A stretch of 64,000 nt of DNA, from assembly GCF_004119445.1 (NCBI RefSeq), contig NZ_QICI01000050.1, forward strand, positions 124,001 to 188,000, written 5' to 3'. Source of the stretch: Chryseobacterium sp. CH21. Lineage in GTDB: Bacteria; Bacteroidota; Bacteroidia; Flavobacteriales; Weeksellaceae. The notes beneath the pieces are model-generated. The model saw only the letters and a list, made by a program, of their open reading frames with translations, was not told the DNA's origin and made no database searches. Both the position numbers and the translations under genes were made by a program. Below are positions 38,370 through 48,528 of the stretch, piece after piece. Each line of letters starts with the position of its first letter. Position 1 is the stretch's first letter.

Positions 38370-39374
38370 ATGTCAGAGATATATCAAGCTGAAGATATCC
38401 GCCAATTGACGGAAAAAGTAAAGGAAAAAAACTACTTATTTTCTCTTCTGAGACAGGAAATCAACAAAGTTATTATTGGACAGGAATACATGATAGACCG
38501 ACTTTTGGTAGGACTTCTTGGGAATGGTCACGTTCTTTTGGAAGGAGTACCGGGGCTGGCCAAAACTCTTGCGATAAAGACATTGGCTGAAGCTGTTCAT
38601 GGTGAGTTTTCAAGGATCCAGTTTACACCGGATTTACTTCCTGCGGATGTAGTGGGAACCATGATTTTTAATATCAAAGACAATGATTTTTCCATAAAAA
38701 AAGGACCTGTATTTGCCAACTTTGTATTGGCGGATGAGATCAACCGTGCACCGGCAAAAGTACAGTCAGCTCTCTTGGAGGTGATGCAGGAAAAACAGGT
38801 GACAATTGGTGATGAAACCATGAAGCTTCCAAAACCGTTTTTGGTATTGGCAACGCAGAACCCGATTGATCAGGAAGGGACTTACTTGCTGCCTGAGGCA
38901 CAAAGTGACCGTTTCATGCTGAAGTGTACTATTGATTATCCGGCTTTTGAAGATGAAAGACAGGTCATGAGAATGGTTTCAACATCCCATCAGCCAACAG
39001 TGAAACCTGTGATTGCCCTTCAGGATATTGTTGATGCAAAAGAATTGATTAACCAGATTTATCTGGACGAGAAAATTGAAAAATATATTCTGGATATGGT
39101 TTTCGCAACACGTTATCCAGAAAATTATGGTCTTTCTGAACTTAAAAACTACATCAGTTTCGGAGCCTCTCCAAGAGCTTCCATTAACCTTGCTATCGCG
39201 TCAAGAGCTTATGCATTCCTGAAAGGAAGAGCGTTTGTAATTCCTGAAGATGTAAAAGCACTTGCAAAAGATGTATTAAGACACAGAATGGGCCTAACTT
39301 TCGAGGCTGAAGCGGAAGAAGTGACAACAGAAGAGATTATTAACAGAATTTTAGCAAAAATCCAGGCACCGTAA
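38370..39374 (+). CDS. MoxR family AAA+ ATPase
   Basis: About 334 residues from the ATG at 38370 (MSEIYQAED), preferred to an ATG 45 bases up. The Walker A is GNGHVLLEGVPGLAKT, the Walker B LADEINRAPAKVQSALLEVMQE, and the family's lid follows. MoxR ATPases act as chaperones for neighbouring von Willebrand A proteins. It leads the locus 38.4-46.3 kb (MoxR, acetyltransferase, DUF58, BatA-BatD), known from Bacteroides and Leptospira as Bat, linked to oxygen tolerance and envelope stress. The gene overlaps the next by one base. Confidence 0.9.
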   Translation: MSEIYQAEDIRQLTEKVKEKNYLFSLLRQEINKVIIGQEYMIDRLLVGLLGNGHVLLEGVPGLAKTLAIKTLAEAVHGEFSRIQFTPDLLPADVVGTMIFNIKDNDFSIKKGPVFANFVLADEINRAPAKVQSALLEVMQEKQVTIGDETMKLPKPFLVLATQNPIDQEGTYLLPEAQSDRFMLKCTIDYPAFEDERQVMRMVSTSHQPTVKPVIALQDIVDAKELINQIYLDEKIEKYILDMVFATRYPENYGLSELKNYISFGASPRASINLAIASRAYAFLKGRAFVIPEDVKALAKDVLRHRMGLTFEAEAEEVTTEEIINRILAKIQAP

Positions 39375-39832
39375 TGAGTGAGGTTATAATAAGAAAAGCA
39401 GTTCGTGAGGACTGTACTCCCATGTTGAATTTAATCAGAGAACTGGCAGAATATGAAAAAGCACTGCATGAAGTAACAGTAACGCTGGATGATTTTATAA
39501 AGGACGGCTTCGGAACTTCTCCTGTATGGGGTGCTTTTGTGGCAGAATATGAAGGAGAGATCGTTGGAATATCATTGTATTATGACAGATATTCAACATG
39601 GAAGGGAAGAAGGTTATACCTTGAAGATCTTGTCGTGACGGAAAAACTCAGAGGAAAACAAATAGGAAAGAAATTATTTGATGCTACGCTGGAATATGGT
39701 AAAACCAATGATTACAGCGGAATGGTCTTCCAGGTATTAAATTGGAATGAACCAGCAATTAATTTTTATAAAAAATACAATACAAAGTTTGATAACGAGT
39801 GGTCGAATGTTTCCATTGAGTTTAAAGATTAA
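39374..39832 (+). CDS. GNAT family acetyltransferase
   Basis: 152 residues of the single-domain GNAT fold: RKAVREDCTPMLNLIREL at the start, a central LYLEDLVVTEKLRGKQIGKKL with the acetyl-CoA loop (Q/RxxGxG/A-like), and WNEPAINFYKKYNTK at the end. It transfers an acetyl group to an amine; the substrate is unknown. It resembles diamine N-acetyltransferase-like proteins. It is unusual in the middle of a MoxR/Bat locus; the start overlaps the MoxR stop. Confidence 0.8.
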   Translation: MSEVIIRKAVREDCTPMLNLIRELAEYEKALHEVTVTLDDFIKDGFGTSPVWGAFVAEYEGEIVGISLYYDRYSTWKGRRLYLEDLVVTEKLRGKQIGKKLFDATLEYGKTNDYSGMVFQVLNWNEPAINFYKKYNTKFDNEWSNVSIEFKD

Positions 39833-39891
39833 CTCTGAACCCGACCCAATATTAAACTTTGAATTTTAAACCTTGAATTTTGAATTCGTCT

Positions 39892-40755
39892 ATGCAGATA
39901 AAAGATATTGTAAAAAAAGTAAAGCAGATTGAAATCCGTACCAGAAAAAAAACGGAGGCTGCTTTGATGGGGCAATATCACAGTGCTTTTAAAGGGCAGG
40001 GGATGACTTTCTCGGAAGTGCGTCCGTATCAGTTTGGAGATGAAATAAGAAGAATCGACTGGAATAAAACCGCACGTTTTCGTGAGCCGTTCGTAAAAGT
40101 AATGGAAGAAGAAAGGGAGCTGACGATGATGATTCTTGTTGATATTTCTGCTTCCATGGATTATGGTACAAAAGTTCAGCTGAAAAGAGAATATGTAGCC
40201 GAAATTGCAGCTAGTTTAGGATTTTCAGCAGCCGGAAATAATGATAAAGTAGGACTGATTCTTTTTGCTGATAAAGTGTATAAAGTAATTCCTCCTCAGA
40301 AAGGAAGAAAACATATTCTTTCCATCATCAGTAATATTCTGACTGCAGATTATGTTCCGGCAGAATCTAAAATAGACAAAGCAATGGAATATATGATGGG
40401 AATTTTTAAAAGGAAATCTCTGGTATTTCTGTTTTCGGATTTTGAAGATGAATATGATTCTAAAATGTTGAGAGTAGCTTCAAAGAAACATCAGCTGCTG
40501 GGAATGAGGATTTATGATGAAAAAGACAATGAAATTCCTGATGTAGGATATGCCCGCCTGTATGACGTGGAAACCGGAAAAGAAATATGGGCCAATACTT
40601 CCAGCGCAAGATGGCGGTATACTTTTGCAGAAGCACAAAAACAAAAATTGAGAGCCCTGGAAGAAGATTTTGCCAATAGTTCCGCCAGTTTTATGAATAT
40701 CAATACCGGCTCAGATTATTCAAAATTATTGTATAATTACTTTCAGAAAAAATAA
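39892..40755 (+). CDS. DUF58 protein with VWA-like domain
   Basis: About 287 residues from ATG 39892; a TTG 12 bases up is an alternative. The N-terminal DUF58 core shows GMTFSEVRPYQFGDEIRRIDWN, the typical motif, and the VWA-like part has LVDISASMDYG (metal-ion MIDAS site DxSxS). Such proteins partner with MoxR ATPases. The gene is in line with the locus, 59 bases before the next start. Confidence 0.88.
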   Translation: MQIKDIVKKVKQIEIRTRKKTEAALMGQYHSAFKGQGMTFSEVRPYQFGDEIRRIDWNKTARFREPFVKVMEEERELTMMILVDISASMDYGTKVQLKREYVAEIAASLGFSAAGNNDKVGLILFADKVYKVIPPQKGRKHILSIISNILTADYVPAESKIDKAMEYMMGIFKRKSLVFLFSDFEDEYDSKMLRVASKKHQLLGMRIYDEKDNEIPDVGYARLYDVETGKEIWANTSSARWRYTFAEAQKQKLRALEEDFANSSASFMNINTGSDYSKLLYNYFQKK

Positions 40756-40814
40756 CATCGGGTTCAGCCCGTAACTAAAAAAAACAGGAGGCGTTTGCCT
40801 TTATTATTGTAACA

Positions 40815-41711
40815 TTGAGAAAAATACTTTTAATATTATCTTTTCTGATCTGTGCGAATGCTTTTTCACAGATATTATCCTCTAACGTAGAAAAGAAAAC
40901 CATTGCTTTAGGAGAGATCAATCATCTTACCATAAAGATTGATAACCTTAATGAGCAGCAGGTAACTTCAGCAGCCAAGAACGAGCTGCTTCCCTTTCAT
41001 TTTGAAGAAACCAAAGACAGCATTGGGCAGACTGCCAATTCCTACGAAAGAAAAATTGAATTTGCTGTTTTTGAAGAAGGAAAATTTACCATTCCGGAAC
41101 TGGAATTCAAAGTGGGGGATAAGATCCTTAAAACCATTCCCTACGAAATAGATGTCATTAATACCGCTCAAAAAGCAGATCAGATCAATGACATTATGAA
41201 TAATAAGCAAGTGAAACTTGAACCCAAAGATTATTGGGAGCTTTACAAGTTTTATATCCTTGCAGCGTTGGCTGGTATTGCACTGGTTATTGCCATTATT
41301 ATGTTTGTAAAATGGGGAAGAAAATCGAAGAGTACTCCGGTTGTGGCTACCAATCAGACTTTGAAAGAACTGGATTCTCTTAAAAAGAAAAAATATATTG
41401 AAGGAGGAAACTTCCGTTCGTTCTATGTAGAACTGATTGATATTTCCAGAACCTTTATTACAAAGCAATACCGCCTTCCGGCAGATGTACTTCTTACTGA
41501 TGACCTTATTGATGTCATGAAAAAGAATAATACCATCTCGCAGGACAATGAAAAAATAATAGAAGATGTATTCCTTAGGGGGGATTTGGTAAAATTTGCC
41601 AAAACATTCCCTGATCAGGAAACAATGGAAAGAGATTTTGCCAATATCAGAGATTTTGTGAAAAGATCATCCAAAGATTTAGAATTCGAAAACTTAAGAA
41701 AGGATGTTTAA
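40815..41711 (+). CDS. BatD-like or DUF4381-type membrane protein
   Basis: 298 residues from a TTG start (no ATG near). A signal peptide (to about 18, NAFSQ) leads into a beta-sandwich domain like the N-terminal part of BatD proteins. One transmembrane segment follows (about 150-170, FYILAALAGIALVIAIIMFV). The cytoplasmic end contains LKELDSLKKKKYIEGGNFRSFYVELIDISRTFI and is DUF4381-like. It overlaps BatA's start by eight bases. The role in the complex is unknown. Confidence 0.75.
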   Translation: MRKILLILSFLICANAFSQILSSNVEKKTIALGEINHLTIKIDNLNEQQVTSAAKNELLPFHFEETKDSIGQTANSYERKIEFAVFEEGKFTIPELEFKVGDKILKTIPYEIDVINTAQKADQINDIMNNKQVKLEPKDYWELYKFYILAALAGIALVIAIIMFVKWGRKSKSTPVVATNQTLKELDSLKKKKYIEGGNFRSFYVELIDISRTFITKQYRLPADVLLTDDLIDVMKKNNTISQDNEKIIEDVFLRGDLVKFAKTFPDQETMERDFANIRDFVKRSSKDLEFENLRKDV

Positions 41712-42696
41712 TTTTGAGTTTTACAGTCCGTGGTTCTTATTGCTTTTTCTGCTGTTTATCCCACTTTTAATTAAGGATGCCGGGAGACGCAAAAGAAAAG
41801 GTATAAAAGTTCCTACCATAAAAAATATGGATCACAGCGGAGGAATCCAGGGGGTGCTTTTTTTACTGAAAATTTCAAAGTATATCATTCTTTCAGCTTT
41901 GATTATTGCCATGGCAAGACCGAGAACTTTTACGGTTTCGCAGGACAGGGATGATACAAAAGGAGTAGATATTATGTTATCTATTGACGTTTCTTTAAGT
42001 ATGCTGGCAAAGGATTTAAGTCCGGACAGAATTACTGCACTTAAAGATATTGCCGTAAAATTTGTTCAGAAACGTCCCAATGATAGGATAGGAGTAGTAG
42101 CGTATGCTGCAGAAGCTTTTACGAAAGTTCCCGTTACTTCGGATCATCAGGTGGTTATTGATGAAATTAAAAACCTGAATTCTGCCGGTCTTGAACCGGG
42201 AACGGCCATCGGAGAAGGTCTTTCTGTAGCAGTGAATCATTTGATTAAAAGCAAAGCCAAAAGTAAAGTAGTTATCCTGATGACGGATGGAGTAAGCAAT
42301 ATTCAGAATGCTATTCCCCCGCAGCTTGCTGCCGAATTGGCGAAAAATAATAATATAAAGGTATATTCAATCGGAATCGGGACCAATGGTTATGCTCTGA
42401 TGCCGACTTCGCAAGATATCTTTGGAGAATTGATCTTCACTGAAACGGAGGTTACCATTGATGAAAATACCTTGAGAGAAATTGCACAGACTACTGGAGG
42501 AAAGTATTTCCGAGCTACTTCAAACAGCAGTCTGGAAGAAGTGTACGATGAAATCAACCAACTGGAAAAATCTGATGTAAAGGTTTCAAAGCTGTACAAT
42601 TATGAAGAATATTTCAAAATATTCCTTTGGATAGCATTAGGAATGTTGGTGCTGGATGCATTGTTGAGATGGGTGTTTTATAAAATTTTAAGCTGA
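41704..42696 (+). CDS. batA: BatA, VWA-domain membrane protein
   Basis: 330 residues. Two transmembrane segments at the start (about 8-24 and 56-72), a VWA domain with the metal-ion site MLSIDVSLSM (DxSxS) and VILMTDGVSN, and one transmembrane segment at the end. BatA is an inner-membrane protein with the VWA domain in the periplasm; it works with BatB. Ends overlap by one base with the next gene. The neighbours MoxR, DUF58 and BatB-D are the expected set. Confidence 0.88.
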   Translation: MFNFEFYSPWFLLLFLLFIPLLIKDAGRRKRKGIKVPTIKNMDHSGGIQGVLFLLKISKYIILSALIIAMARPRTFTVSQDRDDTKGVDIMLSIDVSLSMLAKDLSPDRITALKDIAVKFVQKRPNDRIGVVAYAAEAFTKVPVTSDHQVVIDEIKNLNSAGLEPGTAIGEGLSVAVNHLIKSKAKSKVVILMTDGVSNIQNAIPPQLAAELAKNNNIKVYSIGIGTNGYALMPTSQDIFGELIFTETEVTIDENTLREIAQTTGGKYFRATSNSSLEEVYDEINQLEKSDVKVSKLYNYEEYFKIFLWIALGMLVLDALLRWVFYKILS

Positions 42697-43702
42697 TGAG
42701 TTGGTCTTTAGGAAATTATTGGTATTTATTTTTACTGTTGCTTCTGCCGCTGTTAGCTTCATTTATGATTCGTTTTTTAAAATGGAGAAATAAAAAAGAG
42801 AAATTTTTGCAGGCAGCCAGTTTCATGATAATTTATTTGAAAAAAGTTCGGGATTTACAAAGTTGTTTCCTGCATTATATTTGTTAGGAACATTGTTTCT
42901 GATATTCTCTATTATTGATCTTTTGAACGGTTCTGAAGAAGTGAAAAGTACTCAGAAATTAAATAATGTGATCTTCATGCTGGATGTATCCAATTCTATG
43001 AATGCGGAAGATATAGATCCTAGCCGTCTTACGGAAGCTAAGAATCTGATGCTGGCTGCCATGAAGAAAATGAATAATGATAAAGTAGGTATTGTCATCT
43101 TTGCCGGACATGCGATGTCTATTATGCCTTTAACAACGGATTATAATTCTGCGGAGACTTACATTAGTGGAATTGAAACCAATTCAATGCAGATTCAAGG
43201 GACAGATTTTCTGAAAGGTATGCAGGCTGCTGCTGAAAAATTTAAAAATGTAAGCAAAGGATCCAGAAAAGTAATTTTATTAAGTGACGGTGAGGATAAC
43301 GAAGGAAATGACAATGCTGCTATCAGATTGGCTAATAAAGAAGGAATAAGCATTACTTCTGTAGGGGTTGGTACTGATGAAGGAGCTCCGGTTCCGGAAT
43401 ATGTATTCGGACAGCTGATGGGCTATAAGACCGATACCAACGGTGGAACAGTTATTTCAAAAAGACAGACAGAGGCTTTAAAGAAAATGGCAGAATCTAC
43501 AGATGGAACTTATATTGACGGTAATAACATCAATGAGGCTCCGGACAGAATTGTAGATGCAGTGAATAAAAAATCTGCAGGTGCTGAAACTATGGTGAAA
43601 TCACAGAATGCCAATCATTATTATCAATATTTTTTGGCAGTATCTATTCTGTTTTTCTTTTTAATTTATATTTTTAATCCTAAAAAAGATTTTAATGTAT
43701 AG
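42696..43702 (+). pseudogene. batB: BatB, VWA-domain membrane protein, interrupted by a one-base deletion
   Basis: Frame 1 codes for MSWSLGNYWYLFLLLLLPL and stops at 42885-42887. The second frame gives QFHDNLFEKSSGFTKLFPA, then the second membrane segment, the VWA domain with MLDVSNSMNAED (metal site) and VILLSDGEDNEGND, and the last membrane segment. One more T in the run of five at 42804-42808 joins both to 335 residues, the normal BatB length (removal of two T would also fit). A separate start at 42863 inside the frame would lose the first membrane segment, so it is not likely to be functional. BatB pairs with BatA. Confidence 0.82.
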
Positions 43703-43787
43703 ATTTCCTTTTATTTATAGAAGAAATTCTACAGGTACTTTAACCGATTTTAACAAATAAAACTCTGTTTCTTAACATATAAAGGAA

Positions 43788-43795
43788 TAATTTTG
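43788..43795 (+). promoter_or_regulatory. -7-like box upstream of batC
   Basis: TAATTTTG matches TAnnTTTG and ends six bases before the ATG at 43801, which would give a nearly leaderless internal transcript. A clear -33 TTG is missing. Confidence 0.4.
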
Positions 43796-43800
43796 CAGTG

Positions 43801-44544
43801 ATGAATACTAAAATCATATTTTTATCGTTTATTGTTGCCATTTCGTTCTCAGGCATTTTGTTTGGGCAGGAAAGCTATAAGAATTTAGTTCATGAAGGCA
43901 ATCAGAAATTTGACGGTAAAGATTATGATGGAGCCTCCTCAAAATACATGGAAGCGATAAAATCCAATGATAAAGATTTTACCGCTCACTACAATATGGG
44001 GAATGCTCTATATAAAAGTAAGAAATATGAAGAAGCAAAGGCCGAGTTTGAAAAAGCTGAAAAACTTTCACAAACCCTTCCTGATAAAACGGCCGCTTAT
44101 CATAATTTAGGAAATGCTTATATGCAGATGAATCAGCCGGAAAAAGCAGCTGATTATTATAAGAAAGCTTTGAAGCAGGATCCCTACAGTGAGGTAACCA
44201 GAAAGAATTATGAGATTGCCAAACTGAAAGAGAAAGAAAAACAACAGCAAAAAAACGAACAAAATAACTCAGGAAAAGGTGGCGGCGGAAATGATCAGAA
44301 CAAAGGTGATGATCAGAAAGGCGACAAAGACAAGAAGCAGGATCAAGGTAACGGCCCACAAAATGAAGGCAAAAGTGACCAGGGTGATAATCCAAAGCAA
44401 AATCAAAATAATGAAGGCAAAATGCCGAAGAATCTTGAAAATGCGATCTTAGATAAAATAAACGAAAAAGAAAAAGAAACCGCCAGAAGAATTTTAAACA
44501 AGAATTCTTATTCGATGCCTGAAAGCAACGAGAAAGATTGGTGA
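43801..44544 (+). CDS. batC: BatC, TPR-repeat protein
   Basis: About 247 residues from ATG 43801 (GTG three bases earlier is possible). A signal peptide leads into TPR repeats at about 24-145 (NLVHEGNQKFDGKDYDGA, AHYNMGNALYKSKKYEEA, AYHNLGNAYMQMNQPEKA). The C-terminal third is low complexity, rich in Gly, Asn, Gln, Lys and Asp, and the end is charged. BatC binds partners of the Bat complex in the periplasm. The stop shares its last A with the batD ATG. Confidence 0.85.
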   Translation: MNTKIIFLSFIVAISFSGILFGQESYKNLVHEGNQKFDGKDYDGASSKYMEAIKSNDKDFTAHYNMGNALYKSKKYEEAKAEFEKAEKLSQTLPDKTAAYHNLGNAYMQMNQPEKAADYYKKALKQDPYSEVTRKNYEIAKLKEKEKQQQKNEQNNSGKGGGGNDQNKGDDQKGDKDKKQDQGNGPQNEGKSDQGDNPKQNQNNEGKMPKNLENAILDKINEKEKETARRILNKNSYSMPESNEKDW

Positions 44545-46282
44545 TGCAGCACAAATTGATTTACATATTGCTTACCCTCGCATCCGTAATTACTTACGGA
44601 CAGGTAAATCTTACGCTGGATGCTGATAAATCTGAGTATGCTGGAAAAGATATTGTAAACCTTACCATTGTTCTTGAACTGAACGGAACTGATCTGGTTC
44701 AGCAGACTGGTTTCCAGCTTCCGGATCTTTCAAAATTTAATATTATAGGAAGTGGATCTGTTACCAACACTGTGATTGATCCTGCTACCAATACTTTAAT
44801 TACCCAAAAAGTATCCAGAATTGCCCTTGAACCTAAGAAAAAAGGGAAAATAAAGATCGGTTCAGTTCTGGTTACCGTCAATAATAAAATTTACAAAACA
44901 GAACCTTTTGATGTCAATATCCGTGATATTGTAGACCGAAGATCACTCGCTGCCAACACATCCGGTGATGTTTATCTGAATATGGAGATTGATGACCGTG
45001 ATGTTTACCAGGATCAGCCTACGATTGCTGTTCTAAGAGTATATTCAAGAAGTATGGATAATCTTAGAAAAGTAAAAAATATTCACCTTCCTGAGCAGGA
45101 CAATATCAATGTGCATCCCATCAATTTTGATAAATCTGAAATAGATCCGTCCGGATATGGAAATATGCCTTCACAGGTATTGGCGATGTTCATGGTATTT
45201 CCAAATGAAGCAGGATATGTGGAAGTTCCGGGAGTATCAGCTTCTGTAAGTACTTATTCTAATAAAACAAAAATTGTTTCCAATAAAGTAAAAATTAATG
45301 TAAGAAAGCTGCCGGAAGGTGCTCCGGAGTGTTTTAAAAATGCCGTTGGAAATTTCAATGTCAATGTATATAATGCTTCCAAAGAAAAACCGGAAGCAAA
45401 AAAACCTCTGAATGTGGTAGTCAAAGTTTCAGGAGAAGGTAACTTACCCAATATGGAACTTCCTAAAATTGCAGCCTCTCCTGATTATGAAATTTTTGCT
45501 CCGAAAATCACAACAAAGGTTTCTCCTGGAGCTACAGGGATGAAAGGTGAAATTTTGGCCAACTATGTGATTATTCCCAATAAATCGGGGGCAATTTCCA
45601 TTAAAACAGAACAGTTTGCTTTCTTTGATCCTGAAAACAAAGAATATGTAGATTTAGGACAAAAAACACTTAATTTGAATGCTTTTTCTCATGATCAGAT
45701 TCTGGAAGCCCGTTCTACTGTAGAGAAGGTAAATGAGTATACCAATAATCTTTTGGAGACGGTAAATACTCCGGTTTTAAAGACCACTTCATTTAAAGTA
45801 AAAGAAAAAAGCAAATTCCACTGGAGTATCCTTTTAACTAATATTGCCATTCTAGTAAGCTTGTTTATTGCGTATTTATTATTTAAAAATTGGCAAAAAA
45901 ACGTACATTAGTTAGGGAAACCGTACCGGCAAAACCCTTAGGTTCAGTGGCTGAAACAGAAAAAGAGATTCGCGAATTACTGAAAACGGATATCAATGAT
46001 TATTTCGGATATCTGGAAAATCTTAAAGATAACGGAGAGTATGAAAAGTTCTTTGCGACACTGGAAGAATTGGATCAGGAGGTAAGAAGCCAGTATTTCC
46101 AAGGCTCTGCAGCAGAGTTTAAGACTTTTCTTGAAAAACATAAAGGATATTCAGTAGCAGAAGAATACAGCAAATTGCAACAGAAGGTTCAAATGGAAAA
46201 ATACAATCCTGTAAAATCTACTGATGCTCTTGAAGAACTTTTGAAAACAATTGTTAATTTATATTCACAAATTAGCAAATAA
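44544..46282 (+). pseudogene. batD: BatD, membrane protein, interrupted by a one-base deletion
   Basis: The first part, from ATG 44544, has a signal peptide, several beta-sandwich domains (LTLDADKSEYAGKDIVNLT onwards) and a transmembrane segment near residue 435 (SILLTNIAILVSLFIAYLLF). It stops at 45909-45911 after LFKNWQKNVH. In the next frame the sequence runs on as KKRTLVRETVPAKPLG to 46282, a helical, acidic cytoplasmic tail of about 125 residues. Eight A instead of seven at 45895-45901 would read WQKKRTLVR and give 579 residues, close to other BatD proteins. The tail ORF alone would need a TTG start at 45890, which supports a single gene. Confidence 0.8.
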
Positions 46283-46296
46283 TCAGTTTATTTTCA

Positions 46297-46304
46297 TATT
46301 TTTG
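46297..46304 (+). promoter_or_regulatory. -7 box for marC
   Basis: TATTTTTG matches TAnnTTTG; transcription would start near 46311, 16 bases before the ATG at 46327. The -33 is not clear. Confidence 0.5.
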
Positions 46305-46326
46305 CGAAATTTTTAATTACAAAGAG

Positions 46327-46929
46327 ATGGAAATTTTTGATGGTTTCTCTATTAAAGAGATCGTTACCAGCTTCATGGTTCTTTTCGCCGTTATTGATAT
46401 CATCGGCTCAGTACCTATTATAGTAAGCCTTCAGCAGAAATTTGGAAAAATTGAAGCGGGAAAAGCTGCAATCACTGCCGGTCTTATTATGATTGTTTTT
46501 CTGTTCGTAGGAAATAAAATTCTTAAGCTTATTGGAGTAGACGTAAATTCCTTCGCTATTGCCGGAGCTTTTGTGATTTTTGTCATAGCCCTGGAAATGA
46601 TTTTAGGAATTGAAATTAATAAAACAACAGAAGCAAAGGCTGCATCTATTGTACCCATCGCATTTCCTTTGGTTGCAGGAGCGGGAACCTTAACAACTGC
46701 ACTATCTCTCAGAGCTGAATTTCATGATATTAATATTATCTTCGGAATAGTTCTTAATACAATTTTCGTATATTTGGTGCTGAAATCGGCGAAATGGCTG
46801 GAAAGGAAAATTGGAGATGCTACTTTGATGATCCTGCAGAAAGTTTTCGGTATCATCCTTTTGGCAATTTCAATTAAATTATTCACCGCAAATTTTGCCC
46901 AGTTGGTGCAGAATTATATTAATTTTTAA
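46327..46929 (+). CDS. MarC family integral membrane protein
   Basis: 200 residues with six transmembrane segments (about 10-28, 42-60, 66-86, 106-128, 136-152, 170-192). The pattern VIDIIGSVPIIVSL near the start and FPLVAGAGTLTTAL in the middle is the MarC signature (UPF0056). The family was once linked to multiple antibiotic resistance, but that link was not confirmed, and its substrate is unknown. The next gene begins six bases after its stop. Confidence 0.87.
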   Translation: MEIFDGFSIKEIVTSFMVLFAVIDIIGSVPIIVSLQQKFGKIEAGKAAITAGLIMIVFLFVGNKILKLIGVDVNSFAIAGAFVIFVIALEMILGIEINKTTEAKAASIVPIAFPLVAGAGTLTTALSLRAEFHDINIIFGIVLNTIFVYLVLKSAKWLERKIGDATLMILQKVFGIILLAISIKLFTANFAQLVQNYINF

Positions 46930-46934
46930 GAGTC

Positions 46935-47135
46935 ATGAAGAAGTTTTATAAAGTATTTTTAGTACTATTTATTGTATTTATCGCCATCAATCTTTATGCT
47001 ATCAACTGGCAGGCGACGGATATCTTAGGAGATGAAGATAACATTAGATTTGCATTCTCAGCCGGAGCTGCTGCAATAGGTCTTATCTTACTTTTTGTAA
47101 TGGATACCTGGAGCAGAATCGGTATAAAGAAATAA
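46935..47135 (+). CDS. Small two-helix membrane protein
   Basis: 66 residues: two hydrophobic segments (about 5-22 and 44-58) with a short polar loop carrying DILGDEDN. Its ATG is six bases after the MarC stop, so the two are co-transcribed. A terminator follows at 47162-47189. No family recognised. Confidence 0.7.
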   Translation: MKKFYKVFLVLFIVFIAINLYAINWQATDILGDEDNIRFAFSAGAAAIGLILLFVMDTWSRIGIKK

Positions 47136-47487
47136 ATTGAATATTCCATTATAGATATAAGCCTCTTTCATTTTGAAGGAGGTTTTTGTTTTTTTTAGGT
47201 GCAGATAAAAGGAATTAGGTAGCAGGGATTATAAATTAGCCTGTCTTAAATACAATATTGGTTTTTCACATTCAGTAGAAGCGGGATTTATCCCGTTCAA
47301 GCAAAGGATAAGAGTTCCTTTGGCTTTTAGCCAAAACTTATAAATAGCGCAATGCTCGCAAAGGTTTTTAATGAATAGCTGTAAAATTGCCCGCAATGGT
47401 GTTTCCACTCAGCAAAGAAAATATACGCCAACATCTGTGCAAATCCGTGAGATCTGTGGTCCAATTAACACGTAAAAACAACATGAT
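47136..47487. other. Intergenic region with terminator and dispersed repeats
   Basis: After the terminator the segment holds repeat-like stretches found between genes in this group: AAGCGGGATTTATCCCGTTC (47279 region, a small hairpin) and ATCTGTGCAAATCCGTGAGA with the following TCTGTGG (47433-47459). No gene is supported. Confidence 0.5.
47162..47189 (+). terminator. Terminator after marC and the small membrane gene
   Basis: CCTCTTTCA and TGAAGGAGG form the stem, followed by TTTTTGTTTTTTTT. Confidence 0.8.
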
Positions 47488-48456
47488 CTAAGAAATAACC
47501 AGGTTTTTCAATATCGCTTCAGACTTCAGCTCCGTTTCTCTCCACTCTTTTTCCGGATTACTTTGAGCGGTTATTCCGCCTCCTACAAAAACATGCACAG
47601 AATCTTTATAAAGTCTTGCACAGCGTAAATTCACAAAATATAAAATGCTTTCTTCGGTTTCTACCTTAATATAGCCGGCATAAAATTCACGCGGAAATTT
47701 CTCATATTTACGGATATTCTCATTGCAGAAATCTTTTGGAATTCCACAAACAGCTGGAGTAGGGTGTAAGTCCTGAATAATTCTGTCCAGATCTTCCGGT
47801 TGAATAGTCGTTTTAAAATCTGTGCGCAAATGTTTTATATTGCCTGAAATATGATCATAGGTTTCTGACTGATCTATGGTCTCAGAATAGTTTTTAAGAA
47901 TATCCTGAATATAGGTGGTAACAGGCTTCTGTTCTTCAATTTCTTTTTCAGACCACTCTTCAGATACAGGAAGAGTTCCTGCAAGAGCCATCGTTTCAAA
48001 CTCGTGAGTAGATTTATTAAACTTTCCCAGAACTTCGGAGAAAGCCCCCATCCACGCATTCTGACCATCATTAAACAGATATCTGAAAGCATTTGGATAA
48101 GATTCACATAGGTTCTTAAAACTCTCTCTATAATCGATTGTATTAAAATCTGTAAAGATCTTCCTTCTTGAATAAACAAGCTTCGGCAGATTATTATCTT
48201 TGATTACTTCAATAACCTTCTGTAATGTATCACAATATTCTTCTTTGGTTTCAGCAGAAGAATCTGTGGTATCAAGATTCAGTGTCTCACTGGTGATCGA
48301 ATTTTGGTCAAATTCAGCCGGATTTATTTCAAAAATATCTCCGCTGAAGCTGATTTGATTTAAGCCATTATAAGAAAAAAAGTTGACTGCATTTTTTATG
48401 CTTTTTTGATCTGCAGACAGTAATCTTTCGTCGAAAGGAAGTTTGAAATAAATCAT
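47488..48456 (-). CDS. menF: Isochorismate synthase
   Basis: About 322 residues from the ATG at 48456 (MIYFKLPFDERLLSAD); the open frame extends 34 residues up, but the promoter at 48529-48558 lies inside that extension. The chorismate-binding part has PKLVYSRRKI, MALAGTLPVS, HLRTDFKTTI, LHPTPAVCGIPK, and VGGGITAQSNPEKEW, all typical of the MenF/EntC family. It converts chorismate to isochorismate at the start of menaquinone synthesis; menC of the same pathway is at 14.8 kb. A siderophore role (EntC) is unlikely as no other such genes are near. Confidence 0.88.
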   Translation of the reverse strand: MIYFKLPFDERLLSADQKSIKNAVNFFSYNGLNQISFSGDIFEINPAEFDQNSITSETLNLDTTDSSAETKEEYCDTLQKVIEVIKDNNLPKLVYSRRKIFTDFNTIDYRESFKNLCESYPNAFRYLFNDGQNAWMGAFSEVLGKFNKSTHEFETMALAGTLPVSEEWSEKEIEEQKPVTTYIQDILKNYSETIDQSETYDHISGNIKHLRTDFKTTIQPEDLDRIIQDLHPTPAVCGIPKDFCNENIRKYEKFPREFYAGYIKVETEESILYFVNLRCARLYKDSVHVFVGGGITAQSNPEKEWRETELKSEAILKNLVIS

Positions 48457-48528
48457 GAGTTGTGAAGGGATTTTGAAAATCACTACCAGAAATAGAAGAG
48501 TTAATTTTGGGTGTGATTTTCCTTTCTG

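Noticed and set aside
45890..46282. Separate 130-residue gene after batD
   Set aside because: It needs a TTG start inside batD, and adding one A joins both frames into a BatD of normal length.
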